Shown piece by piece: positions 52,505 to 60,732 of a stretch of 64,000 bases of DNA (position 1 is the first letter of the stretch; the number at the start of each line of letters is the position of its first letter). A program made the position numbers and the translations under genes. A model generated the notes under the pieces. The model was not told the origin of the DNA. It was given only the letters and a program-made list of their open reading frames with translations, and did not search any database. The stretch is from Desulforamulus ferrireducens (GTDB lineage: Bacteria > Bacillota > Desulfotomaculia > Desulfotomaculales > Desulfotomaculaceae), in contig NZ_CP019698.1 of the NCBI RefSeq assembly GCF_002005145.1, forward strand, positions 558,001 through 622,000, given 5' to 3'.

Positions 52505-53023
52505 TTATGAAGGAGACTGGTTTTCATCTGTTGCGGCTACTTGCCTATTTGCAATTAGCGATAGATATTCAATACTCTTTTCTTCTAATAGTTTGAAGTT
52601 GCAGCACGTATAAAACAGCGGGTGATTACTGTTGGTTCCTATTTTATAAACTTCCTCTGCTTTTTTATAGATCTTGTCCACATTTTGGTTGCAATATTTT
52701 AGTTCTGCATTCAATAAATCTCGATAGGTTTGTGGCAGCTTACTAAAGTCTTTTACTGTCACCACTTCAGGAACTGCAGGAACCATAAAGCTAAAGCGTA
52801 TTGAACTAACTGTTCTTCCTTTATCGTAGATTAAGAAATTTGTGCGCTGTTTTTTGGTTAAGGAAGTAACCGGGGCAAAATAGTTGTGTTGGCCTACTTG
52901 AAGGATAATACCGCAAAAGAATTTATTATATTTGCTGTACCGGATATTAGGCACTTGGTGGTCAAAGGTTTTTAAGTAGTCTATGTAGTTTTCATCAATA
53001 TCGTAGAATTTAAACTTGGACAT
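52505..53023 (-). CDS. toxN: Type III toxin, ToxN/AbiQ-family endoribonuclease
   Basis: A 172-residue protein, the same length as lactococcal AbiQ as I recall it. The start KFKFYDIDENYIDYLKTFD followed by VPN matches the family, as do YFAPVTSLTKK (T53, S54 and K57 align with the active-site Thr-Ser-Lys region) and the C-terminal CNFKLLEEKSIEYL. These toxins cut RNA, including their own antitoxin transcript, and abort phage infection. Upstream on the same strand are tandem repeats, a terminator and a perfect promoter, the canonical type III layout. The ribosome binding site is GAGGG, 7-8 nt before the ATG. Confidence 0.9.
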   Translation of the reverse strand: MSKFKFYDIDENYIDYLKTFDHQVPNIRYSKYNKFFCGIILQVGQHNYFAPVTSLTKKQRTNFLIYDKGRTVSSIRFSFMVPAVPEVVTVKDFSKLPQTYRDLLNAELKYCNQNVDKIYKKAEEVYKIGTNSNHPLFYTCCNFKLLEEKSIEYLSLIANRQVAATDENQSPS

Positions 53024-53037
53024 ATTGATTCCCTCGT

Positions 53038-53071
53038 AAAAAAACTAAGGTTAGAAAAGCTTCTAACCTTA
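53038..53071 (-). terminator. Attenuating terminator between antitoxin RNA and toxN
   Basis: An 11-bp perfect stem (TAAGGTTAGAA and complement) with an AAGC/GCTT loop is followed by seven T on the minus strand. In type III systems this terminator keeps antitoxin RNA in excess over toxin mRNA. Confidence 0.88.
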
Positions 53072-53205
53072 ACGCATTAAGCCTCGCATTTGTTGAGGGT
53101 AGCGAATCACCCTGCATTAAACCTCGCACATTTTAGGACGGCGAATCATCCTGCATTAAACCTCGCATTATTAAGGGCAGCGAATCGCCCTGCATTACTA
53201 CTTTT
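53072..53205 (-). ncRNA. toxI: Type III antitoxin RNA (toxI/antiQ-like), 3 full repeats plus a partial
   Basis: Three repeats of 39, 39 and 40 nt (53200-53162, 53161-53123, 53122-53083) and a truncated fourth (53082-53073) run without spacers. The unit starts GTTTAATGCAGG and ends ATGCGAG. Each unit carries a 5-bp hairpin around GATTCGC: AGGGC/GCCCT, AGGAT/GTCCT and AGGGT/ACCCT, so base pairs covary between repeats. The toxin would cut the precursor into single units that bind and block it. Confidence 0.88.
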
Positions 53206-53211
53206 GATTAC

Positions 53212-53240
53212 ATTATAAGCAATTTTTTGAAAACTGTCAA
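53212..53240 (-). promoter_or_regulatory. Consensus promoter of the type III TA locus
   Basis: On the minus strand TTGACA (53240-53235) and TATAAT (53217-53212) are exactly 17 nt apart, a perfect sigma-A consensus. Transcription would begin about 5 nt before the first repeat. Confidence 0.88.
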
Positions 53241-53358
53241 AGGGGCGGGCTAGAAATTACTGAAACTGGTAGCAAAGATAACACGGTATACGATAAACGA
53301 GGGTTGTGGTGCACTTTCCAATATCCGAACATGTATATAGATGTTGGGAGGTGGAGTG

Positions 53359-54194
53359 TTGATAAAGGAGATAACAGTGAAAGAAATTAATGAAATAATC
53401 GATAAAAATAATCAAGATAAGGATTTTTGCAAAAGAGTTACTGCCGAGCTTAAAGAGCAGGGATACTTAAGAAGCTTCCCTGATGCAAATATTTTAACAA
53501 GACAGGTATGCACCTGGTATGGTTATTCAGTATCCACACAGAAAAGTTTTACAACAGGAAAAACACTCGTATTATTACAGAGGTGAACCAGCCCTGTTTG
53601 GCAGTAGCAAATCTTCAATACTTGGCACAGAAAAGTACCCGTTGATCCTGTGAAAAACTAGTCCACTACTTTGTTGCTGAAATGCGGAAATACGAGTTCC
53701 AAAAAATAGTTTCTAGGTTTAAGACTGTTAAAGAATGGCGCTTTGATGTTTTATGTAGAGCCATTGACCAGCATTATGGGAGCACAACAAACTGGTTGGA
53801 TATAACTAATGATTTTGAAGTAGAATTATTCTTTGCTTGCTGTAAATTTGATGAGAAAATGAATAGTTACATACCTTTAAGGACAGCAGATTTCAAAAAA
53901 GAAAAAGACACATATAGTGTTCTTTTTAAAGCAGATTCAATTCTAGCTGATTTACTATACGGCAGTACCAACGACAAAAGCGGTGTAATTACAATTGGGT
54001 TTCAGCCTTTTATGAGATGTCACAGGTAGTATGCATACGCTTGCGTAATGGATGAGTATGAGGATCTTTACAAAAGCAATTTATTCCAAGTAATGAAGTT
54101 TAAACATTCGATTGAGCTTTCTGAAAAGTTTTTTAATGACAAGGATGGAGGGGATAAAATATTCCCAAGGGAAGGCCTAAACAGTATTCAGTAA
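53359..54194 (+). pseudogene. Broken FRG-domain gene
   Basis: The frames join into one FRG-domain protein of about 275 residues. Piece 1 (TTG 53359, after GGGAGG) reads MIKEITVKEINEIIDKNNQD... to SFTTGK. At about 53560 a five-A run shifts the frame, after which HSYYYRGEPALFGSSKSSIL continues in another frame. A second shift near 53645-53655 leads into EKLVHYFVAEMRKYEFQKIV, then HYGSTTNWLDITNDFEVELF, the FRG core. A TAG at 54027-54029 interrupts CHR|YAYA where Q (CAG) would be expected, and the frame runs on to 54194. FRG proteins often occur in defence islands, which suits the toxN neighbour. Confidence 0.75.
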
Positions 54195-54223
54195 TATAAA
54201 TCAAATAGTAATATAAATCAAAT
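54190..54223. repeat. 17-nt tandem direct repeat
   Basis: AGTAATATAAATCAAAT occurs twice head to tail between the FRG pseudogene and the IS21 element. It may be slippage or insertion debris. Confidence 0.6.
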
Positions 54224-54341
54224 AAAAAAGGACTGGTTTTGTCAACACAAAAGTTGACCACTTGTGATAAAGTAAAAGTTGACCGGCCCCGATATTAAAT
54301 GGTAAAGTGACAGATAATTCTGCCTACAATAGCACTTATCA

Positions 54342-55124
54342 TTATTCATTATTAAGTTGTTGAGATGTGTTTGCTATGGATCTTTGCTGCAGGGTTTCAC
54401 GAAAACGATAGCTTTCGCCGTTCATTAGATGGATATCAGCCCTGTGGGTTAAACGATCAATCAAGGCCTCGGTCATGCGCACATCTCCAAAAACCTCGGG
54501 CCACTTTTCAAAGTCCAGGTTGGTTGTAACAATGATGCTGCCAAGCTCATGCCTGGTTGAGCAAAACTGAAATAATAGTTCAGCACCGGTTTTACTAAAT
54601 GGAATATAGCCAAGTTCATCCAATATTACCAGTTCGTCACGCATCCACTCCTTTTCCAGCTTTAGTAAACGGTGTTCTTCGCGGGCGGTTACTAACTCCT
54701 CCACCCAGCGGGCGGCTTGATAAAATCTTACCTTGCGGCCTTGCTGACAAGCAGCCAAGCCAAGGGCAGTGGCTAAATGAGTCTTTCCTGTTCCGGAATT
54801 ACCCATGAAAATTATGTGACGTTTTTCTTCTATGTATTGGCCCTGGGTTAAAGCCAATATACGGGTTTTGCTAACACTGGGCATCAGACTGAAGTCAAAG
54901 GTTTCCAGGTTTTTAACCTGTGGAAAACGTGCCTGCTTTATCCTGCGGGCTACGGTGTTTTCTTCTCGCTGGTCTAGTTCATATCGCAGTAAAACACTTA
55001 AAAATTCCAAGTGGTTAAAATCCCTGTCCTGTGTTTCCCGCAGCAGATCGGACAGTGCCTTGGCTGCTGCCGGCAGTCTTAACTCCTTTAGATAATGGGA
55101 AACCGTCATCGTCATTATGTTCAT
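54342..55124 (-). CDS. istB: IS21-family ATP-binding protein IstB
   Basis: A 260-residue AAA+ helper of the IS21 transposase that selects target DNA. Walker A is GNSGTGKTHLA (about residue 107), and Walker B is LVILDELGYIPF. The ATG at 55124 overlaps the istA stop by 4 nt, giving coupled translation. The frame is complete. Confidence 0.92.
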   Translation of the reverse strand: MNIMTMTVSHYLKELRLPAAAKALSDLLRETQDRDFNHLEFLSVLLRYELDQREENTVARRIKQARFPQVKNLETFDFSLMPSVSKTRILALTQGQYIEEKRHIIFMGNSGTGKTHLATALGLAACQQGRKVRFYQAARWVEELVTAREEHRLLKLEKEWMRDELVILDELGYIPFSKTGAELLFQFCSTRHELGSIIVTTNLDFEKWPEVFGDVRMTEALIDRLTHRADIHLMNGESYRFRETLQQRSIANTSQQLNNE

Positions 55125-56647
55125 GCCCCAACACCACCTTTAAGCAAGCTGGCATAACGGTGCAGCTGGGTAGGGGCTATTTGACTTGGCGTTATGCTTA
55201 CCGGTGTTCGGGCAATGCTTTCCGGTTTTGAAGGTGGCCTGTCGATAATATCCGCCAATTGTTCTACCTCTGCCGGCAACAGCCTGCTTTGTTCCAGTGC
55301 CAGAATTAAGGCGCTGCTTAATATGTGGACAGGATAGCGGCGCAGCAGTAACAATACATTTACAAAACGCCGGTCGCCTTCTGCCGGGTCAATTCGCTGT
55401 ACAGCCTGATGGTACTGGGCAAAGGGGGCGGGAAGATTAGCCTGCCGTACCGGTTTGGCTTGGCCAACAGAGCGAGGTTTTCTTTCTAGTAGTTTTAGGT
55501 AATGTTCCAGCCGGAACTTTTGTTTGCCTGCCTCGTAACATCGTTCATGGGTAGCCAGCTTGGTTTGTTGATAGTAGATTTCAATTTTATCTACATAGCC
55601 TTTGACGGTAACCATTTTACCTGTGTACTCAGTGGGCACAGAATACTGGTTTCGGTCAAACTGCACCAGGCTAAAGCGGTTTACTTTTGCCTCTTTTCTA
55701 GTGCAGCAGTCAAATGTATGAACAGAGAGGGGTAACAGCTTGTCCTGTTCAAGTGTAAAGGCTTCCCAGAAACTTTGCCGATTGCGGCCCCTTGGTTTTG
55801 TGTTAAGTTTCCGGCAGCGTCCCTCGATCCAGTTGTTAAGGGCATCTATCGTAGGAAATTCAGGTACCGGTGTAAAAATGTGCCACTTAACATAGCGAGC
55901 CAAGCTCTCAACGCCGCCTTTTTCATTACCCTTGGCACGGTTACAAAAGTCACTGTCAAAACCATGATGGGCGCGAAACTTGATAAAAGCATCCTGTTCT
56001 TCCCGTTTACGACCTACCAGCATACGTTTAACGGCGGTCTTTAGATTATCATAAAGAATGCTTTGCGGGACCCCATTGAAAAATGCAAACGCCTTTTCGT
56101 GAGCATCGAAAAATGCTTCTTGCCTCTGATGTGGATAAAATCTGACGTAGAAAGCTTTGCTGTTGCTGAAGCGTATTAGAAATACATCGCCGTTAATATC
56201 CCGGCCGTTGATTTTAACCGTGGCAGGAGTCCAATCACATTGGGCACGGCCAACCGGATCATGTTCCAGGGGAACATATGTTTCGGCACGTTCGATATTC
56301 AGTTGTTGCTTAATTTCCCTGACCCAGCCCCGGACGGTTGAATCACAGCCGGTAAAGCCTTTCTCTTCTTGAAGGCGTTCAAAGATACGGCTGGCGGTGT
56401 AACGTTGTTTGGGTGGAGCATTAAGGTTTTCAACTATCCATTCGCGGATAATTGGTAAAAACTGTTCCTTAAGCGGTGCGGGTGGGGAAACTTTTCGTTT
56501 GTAACGTGTGACCTCTTCCACAGAACCATAAAGTATTTTGCGGATGGTCTGCCGGGCAAGACCAGTTTCTCTAGAAATTTGTCTTATTGATTTGCGTTCC
56601 TTGATGTGAAGATCTTTGATATACTTATAAGTGTCCACCTTGATCAT
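55121..56647 (-). CDS. istA: IS21-family transposase IstA
   Basis: A 508-residue transposase. The N-terminal HTH is RQISRETGLARQTIRKIL. The DDE core shows AQCDWTPATVKI, a second Asp in SILYDNLKTAV and the Glu in NEKGGVESLARY. A Mu-type C-terminal beta domain follows (RNQYSVPTEYTGKMVTVKGY). The frame is complete, so the element may still be active. Confidence 0.92.
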   Translation of the reverse strand: MIKVDTYKYIKDLHIKERKSIRQISRETGLARQTIRKILYGSVEEVTRYKRKVSPPAPLKEQFLPIIREWIVENLNAPPKQRYTASRIFERLQEEKGFTGCDSTVRGWVREIKQQLNIERAETYVPLEHDPVGRAQCDWTPATVKINGRDINGDVFLIRFSNSKAFYVRFYPHQRQEAFFDAHEKAFAFFNGVPQSILYDNLKTAVKRMLVGRKREEQDAFIKFRAHHGFDSDFCNRAKGNEKGGVESLARYVKWHIFTPVPEFPTIDALNNWIEGRCRKLNTKPRGRNRQSFWEAFTLEQDKLLPLSVHTFDCCTRKEAKVNRFSLVQFDRNQYSVPTEYTGKMVTVKGYVDKIEIYYQQTKLATHERCYEAGKQKFRLEHYLKLLERKPRSVGQAKPVRQANLPAPFAQYHQAVQRIDPAEGDRRFVNVLLLLRRYPVHILSSALILALEQSRLLPAEVEQLADIIDRPPSKPESIARTPVSITPSQIAPTQLHRYASLLKGGVGA

Positions 56648-56772
56648 CCTTTTCTACCTGCCTTTGCTGTTGTCTTGTCAACTCCAGCATAGCAGGTTTG
56701 ATGGTCAGGGTGGTCAACTTTTTCTTTAGCATTTTCTTTTCTGGTGGTCAATTTTTATTCTAGCAAATACAC

Positions 56773-57498
56773 ATGTCCACTACCGATCCCGACTGTGGTC
56801 TCTTTCGCAAGGGCGAACATAAAGTCGAATTTGCCTATACAGCACATGTAGCCTGCGATAAGAGAAGTTTCATACTGGGGTGTGAATTGACACCTGGAAA
56901 TGTCCATGACAGCACAGTATTTGACAAGGTATATGATGAGGTAGTGAAAAGATTTCCCGAAGTAGAGATCGTCACATTAGATGCTGGTTACAAGACACCG
57001 TGGATATGCAAGAAGATTATCGATGACGGCAGGAACCCATCGACACCGTATAAACGACCTATGAGTAAAAGGGGTTTTTTCTACCCTTATGAATACGTAT
57101 ACGATGAATACTATAACTGTGTTGTGTGCCCAAATAATCAGGTGTTACGATATGTAAGAACCAATAAGGAAGGATGCCGTGAATTTAAAAGCAATCCAAT
57201 GGTGTGCAAAGACTGTTCCTTCTTAGAACGGTGTACTGGAAGTAAGTCATATCAAAAAGTGGTAAACAAACACATTTGGGAAGATTATATTGACCAAGCT
57301 GAACACTTCCGGCATTCACCCGCAGGTAAAGCTAGCTATCAGTTACGAAGCCAAACCATAGAAAGAATATTTGCGGATGCCAAGGAAAAGTATGCTATGC
57401 GTTATACTTTATATAGAGGCTTAACACGAGTGAAGAACTGGGTTAAGCTTAAATTTGCTGCCATGAACCTTAAAAAATTAGCAATGTGGGCTTATTAA
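56773..57498 (+). pseudogene. IS1182-family transposase, C-terminal half
   Basis: A 241-residue frame equal to the C-terminal half of IS1182-type transposases (STTDPDCGLFRKGEHKVEFA at the start, the DAGYKTPW strand, a Cys-rich insert CVVCPNNQV...CKDCSFLERC, and TIERIFADAKEKYAMRYTLY). The N-terminal half is absent and the IS21 right end sits immediately upstream, so insertion with a deletion probably removed it. The final D-E part of the active site is retained but the first catalytic Asp would be in or before the missing region. It ends before a hairpin at 57534-57572. Confidence 0.82.
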
Positions 57499-57533
57499 GG
57501 CCCCATTGTTTTTAAATTAATATGAAAATGCAG

Positions 57534-57572
57534 AAAAAGGCCAGTTTCATAAAAAGAAACTTGGCCTTTTTT
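57534..57572 (+). terminator. Hairpin after IS1182-type remnant
   Basis: AAAAAGGCCAGTTTC pairs with GAAACTTGGCCTTTTT around ATAAAAA, one mismatch. It may be the original terminator or part of the IS end. Confidence 0.65.
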
Positions 57573-57581
57573 GACAGTCTG

Positions 57582-57612
57582 AGAGTGTCAACACTAACTT
57601 TGTTGACACTCT
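57582..57612. repeat. GAGTGTC-type hairpin
   Basis: A 12-bp perfect stem AGAGTGTCAACA/TGTTGACACTCT with a 7-nt loop. It is very similar to the toxN terminator at 52461-52491. It is followed by a CACCCCCGG/CCGGAGGTG hairpin (57613-57634) near the uppP 3' end. Confidence 0.6.
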
Positions 57613-57649
57613 GTCACCCCCGGTCATCCGGAGGTGTGTTTTGTTTATA

Positions 57650-58435
57650 TTAAAATTTTCCTAGGAACTGAGCAATTAAGATAGCCACACCCAGAATCCA
57701 GACATAGATGGAGAATATCTTCAGTGAGCCTCTTTGTAATATTTTCAACATCCATTTCACAGCCACATAACCTGAAATGGCAGCGGCAATGGTTCCTACC
57801 ACAAGTGGCAGGAAGCCGATGGATTCTGCCTGGCCGTTAACCAGCTTGGCACTTTGCAAGACCACTGCGCCCAAGATGGCGGGTAAGGAAACCAAAAAAG
57901 AGAAACGGGCCGCGGTCTCTTTATTAATACCTTGAAAGAGAGCACCGGCAATGGTCAGACCGGAGCGGGAGACGGCAGGCAAAATAGCCGCCCCTTGCAG
58001 GGTGCCCACCATAAAAGCATTAAAAAAAGATATTTGCTCTATGTTCTTGGTACCTTTATGCTTCATATTATCTGCCACCCAGAGAATAACCCCGGTAAAT
58101 AAAAATTCCCAACCCACCGTTACACCTGTCTTAGAAATCTCCTCAAAGTAGTCTTCAAAGGTCAAGCCTATGATGGCGGTGGGGATGGTGGCAACTATCA
58201 CCAGCAGGGAGAGTTTACTAAAGGGCCTCTTAATCATATATAAAATATCTTGCCAGAAAACCACCACCACTGCCAGGAGAGTCCCCAGGTGCAGCATGGT
58301 ATCCAGGAAGAGACCTGCTTCGGAAAGTCCCATCAGCTTGCGACCTAACAGCAGATGGCCGGTACTGCTAATGGGCAAAAATTCAGTAAAGCCTTGAACT
58401 ATACCTAAAATCAACGACTTTAAAATATCTTCCAT
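57650..58435 (-). CDS. uppP: Undecaprenyl-diphosphate phosphatase (UppP/BacA)
   Basis: A 261-residue membrane enzyme that recycles undecaprenyl diphosphate for wall synthesis. Both signature motifs are present: VQGFTEFLPISSTGHLLLG near residues 14-32 and ILPAVSRSGLTIAGAL near 150. About eight TMs are seen. It is a single gene; the ATG at 58435 follows GAGGTG. Extra copies can give bacitracin resistance. Confidence 0.93.
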   Translation of the reverse strand: MEDILKSLILGIVQGFTEFLPISSTGHLLLGRKLMGLSEAGLFLDTMLHLGTLLAVVVVFWQDILYMIKRPFSKLSLLVIVATIPTAIIGLTFEDYFEEISKTGVTVGWEFLFTGVILWVADNMKHKGTKNIEQISFFNAFMVGTLQGAAILPAVSRSGLTIAGALFQGINKETAARFSFLVSLPAILGAVVLQSAKLVNGQAESIGFLPLVVGTIAAAISGYVAVKWMLKILQRGSLKIFSIYVWILGVAILIAQFLGKF

Positions 58436-58597
58436 AAGTCACCTCAATTTTATATTTATCCAGACAACATGCTTATTATAACAGACCGCTACAATTTGTG
58501 TATAGTAAAACAGGCTATTTACAGACAAGCCTTGGTCAGATATTGCATTTTTGGTAGAATATAATTTGCTCTCCCCCAAAAAATGGTTTGGCTCCCA

Positions 58598-59275
58598 TTA
58601 GAAGAACAAATACAAAAATAGTAAAATGACTGGCTGATGGATGAGGTAAATAAATAAAGAATGTTGGCCAAGGGTAGACAACAGGCTCCTCTTGGGTCTA
58701 AAATGGAAAAGGCTTTTCTTTTCTCGGTACAGCATTTGCCCACCGGCTACCCCATAGAGAAATAGACCAAACCAGGGAATCAGCGGGTAATAATCCAAAG
58801 AAAAAAAAGACTTGGCCACTAGCCCCAGTGGGGCTAACCAGTTGTTGCTCATGCTGATATGGTCCAGGAGGGTTCCTGACAGAATAATGATTGTTCCCAA
58901 GAGAAGCATAGACATGGGATTAAGCTTTTTAAAGAGGGGATAAAGGAGAATGCTAACGCCAAGAAAATGTAGTATGCCAAAGATGATATTGGAGCCTGGT
59001 ACCACAATGGATGTCACCAAAGTAATAACCATGCCCCAGAGGACAAGTTTAATACCCCTCTTAACATTATTTCTACTTAAAGTACAACTGACGCCGGCAA
59101 CAAAAATAAATAAGACTGCGGCAGCTTTGCCAACATAATAAATTGGACCTTGCTCGTAAGGAATTGGTATTTGATAAAAGGCATTTAAATCAAAGATTAG
59201 GTGAAACATAACCATTAACAGGATGGCTAGACCACGCAAAGAATCCAATTCCCAAATGCGATTGGAAAATTTCAT
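58598..59275 (-). CDS. Membrane acyltransferase-like protein (DUF1624/HGSNAT-type)
   Basis: A 225-residue protein with about seven TMs. The start ELDSLRGLAILLMVMFHLIFD with an R and a membrane-buried H is the hallmark of DUF1624/OpgC-type acyltransferase-related proteins. The ATG at 59275 follows AGAGGAAC; longer starts at 59296 and 59356 are less supported. Substrate and activity are unknown. It is downstream of no partner and reads toward uppP with a gap of 160 nt. Confidence 0.75.
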   Translation of the reverse strand: MKFSNRIWELDSLRGLAILLMVMFHLIFDLNAFYQIPIPYEQGPIYYVGKAAAVLFIFVAGVSCTLSRNNVKRGIKLVLWGMVITLVTSIVVPGSNIIFGILHFLGVSILLYPLFKKLNPMSMLLLGTIIILSGTLLDHISMSNNWLAPLGLVAKSFFSLDYYPLIPWFGLFLYGVAGGQMLYREKKSLFHFRPKRSLLSTLGQHSLFIYLIHQPVILLFLYLFF

Positions 59276-59481
59276 GGGACAGTTCCTCTTTTCCATCAAA
59301 GGCCCTTTTACTCTGTCTCGCCCCCCGAGATGGCAGTGACAGAGGGGGTTAGACACTATAGGTTTATTTTACCTCACATCCTTTGTCAGAACAAATATTA
59401 CAATAGCCCTTTGCAATAGGAGGATATAAAACTTTTACGGGTGGATTCTATACGTAGAGATAAAACCAGAAGGAGCGAAAA

Positions 59482-60663
59482 TTGGTTACGACAGATGTTG
59501 TTGTTTTAGGTGCGGGTTACGGCGGTCTCCAGACCGTACAGCAATTAAGTAAATATTTTAAGGAACGTAAAGACATTCGACTGGTGTTAATTGACCAGCA
59601 TCCCTATCATACCCTAATGACTCAACTCTATGAACCGGCTGTGGGAACTAAACAGGCTAAGGATATTATGGTGCCCCTGGAAGATATTCTCCCTCAGGAC
59701 GAGGTATCTTTTATAGAGGGTAAAGTGGCAGCAATTGATTTGGCCAAGCGTCAGGTTTTGGTAGAGGGATTGGCCAAACCGGTTTCCTTTACTTATTTGG
59801 TGATTGCCTTGGGTAGCAGAACAGAGTATTTTGGCATCGAAGGCTTACAGGAATACAGCCACAGTTTGAATAATATTCAAACTGCCCAGAGGATTTTCCA
59901 ACGAATTAGAGACATTCTGGCAGAGTCCGAGGATAGAGCAACCTTTGTTGTGGGAGGTGGGGGACTCACAGGTGTGGAATTTGCCGGAGAACTGGCAGAT
60001 TGGTTAAGAGACAGTGGGCAGCAAAATGCCGGCCAGGTAATTCTCATTGAAGGGGCTAATCAACTGCTACCCGGCATGTCCCAGGAGATTTGTCAATATG
60101 CCCAAAGAACCCTGGAAGAGTTGGGAGTGGAAGTAATTACCGGTGTTTTTGTAAAGAAGGTTACCAAGGAGTCGGTTTATTTATCCTCAGGCAGAATTGT
60201 TCCCTATTCCCTCCTAATGTGGGCGGGTGGTATAAGTGGTCATGCTGTTTTGCAAACTTCGGGATTACCAACAGACCATAGGGGTAGACTGTTAGTCAAT
60301 GAATTTCTCCAGACGGTGGGAGATTCCCGTATCTATGGGGTGGGTGATAGCGCTTTGGTAAAAGACCCTGTCACGGGACGCCCAATCATACCTACAGCCC
60401 AAACTGCCATGCAGCAGGCCAGGGCAGCGGCCTATAATATTTACGCTGAGATTAACCGGTTACCCAAGAAGGTTTTTCGGCCCGGTTTTGTCCTATTGTG
60501 TATCACCATTGGCAAAAACCGTGGCCTGGGCGAAAGTCTGGGTGAAGGTGATAAGATTACCATTAAAGGTTTGCCTGCCGCCTGGTTAAAGAAGTTGATA
60601 CCCCATAAATATTTCTATACCCTGGGTGGGTTAAAACTCCTCAGGAAACGACTGAAAAAATAG
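59482..60663 (+). CDS. NDH-2-type NADH dehydrogenase (FAD)
   Basis: A 393-residue two-dinucleotide-binding flavoprotein of the type II NADH dehydrogenase family, which moves electrons from NADH to menaquinone without pumping protons. FAD motif GAGYGGLQTV is at residues 9-18, the NADH motif GGGGLTGVEFAGEL near 160, and the quinone-proximal C-terminal Gly-Asp region reads IYGVGDSALV then IPTAQTAMQQA. The start is a TTG after AAGGAGCG. It ends in a basic amphipathic helix (KLLRKRLKK), consistent with peripheral membrane binding. Confidence 0.87.
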   Translation: MVTTDVVVLGAGYGGLQTVQQLSKYFKERKDIRLVLIDQHPYHTLMTQLYEPAVGTKQAKDIMVPLEDILPQDEVSFIEGKVAAIDLAKRQVLVEGLAKPVSFTYLVIALGSRTEYFGIEGLQEYSHSLNNIQTAQRIFQRIRDILAESEDRATFVVGGGGLTGVEFAGELADWLRDSGQQNAGQVILIEGANQLLPGMSQEICQYAQRTLEELGVEVITGVFVKKVTKESVYLSSGRIVPYSLLMWAGGISGHAVLQTSGLPTDHRGRLLVNEFLQTVGDSRIYGVGDSALVKDPVTGRPIIPTAQTAMQQARAAAYNIYAEINRLPKKVFRPGFVLLCITIGKNRGLGESLGEGDKITIKGLPAAWLKKLIPHKYFYTLGGLKLLRKRLKK

Positions 60664-60689
60664 CCATAGGCGTAAAACCTCTGGCTATT
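60659..60689. terminator. Bidirectional terminator
   Basis: AATAGCCATAGG pairs with CCTCTGGCTATT with one mismatch, between the NDH-2-like gene and the DUF4397 gene. Confidence 0.65.
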
Positions 60690-60732
60690 GCTTATTTTGT
60701 CCTATTTAATGAAGTTCTTGCACAAGTCTTTA

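Larger units (their letters stand above)
54240..56772 (-). mobile_element. IS21-family insertion sequence with istA and istB
   Basis: The element encodes istA and istB in the usual overlapping order. Multiple short terminal repeats mark the ends: AAAAGTTGACCAC at 54249 and AAAAGTTGACC at 54274 on the left; complements of AAAAATTGACCACC (near 56742-56756) and AAAAAGTTGACCACC (56710-56724) on the right. The outer TG...CA boundaries are estimates. No target duplication is evident. Its right end abuts the truncated IS1182-type transposase at 56773. Confidence 0.8.

Noticed and set aside
53072-53205. CRISPR array
   Set aside because: The 39-40-nt units are directly joined with no unique spacers, units vary at paired bases, and a toxN gene follows; type III antitoxin repeats explain it better.
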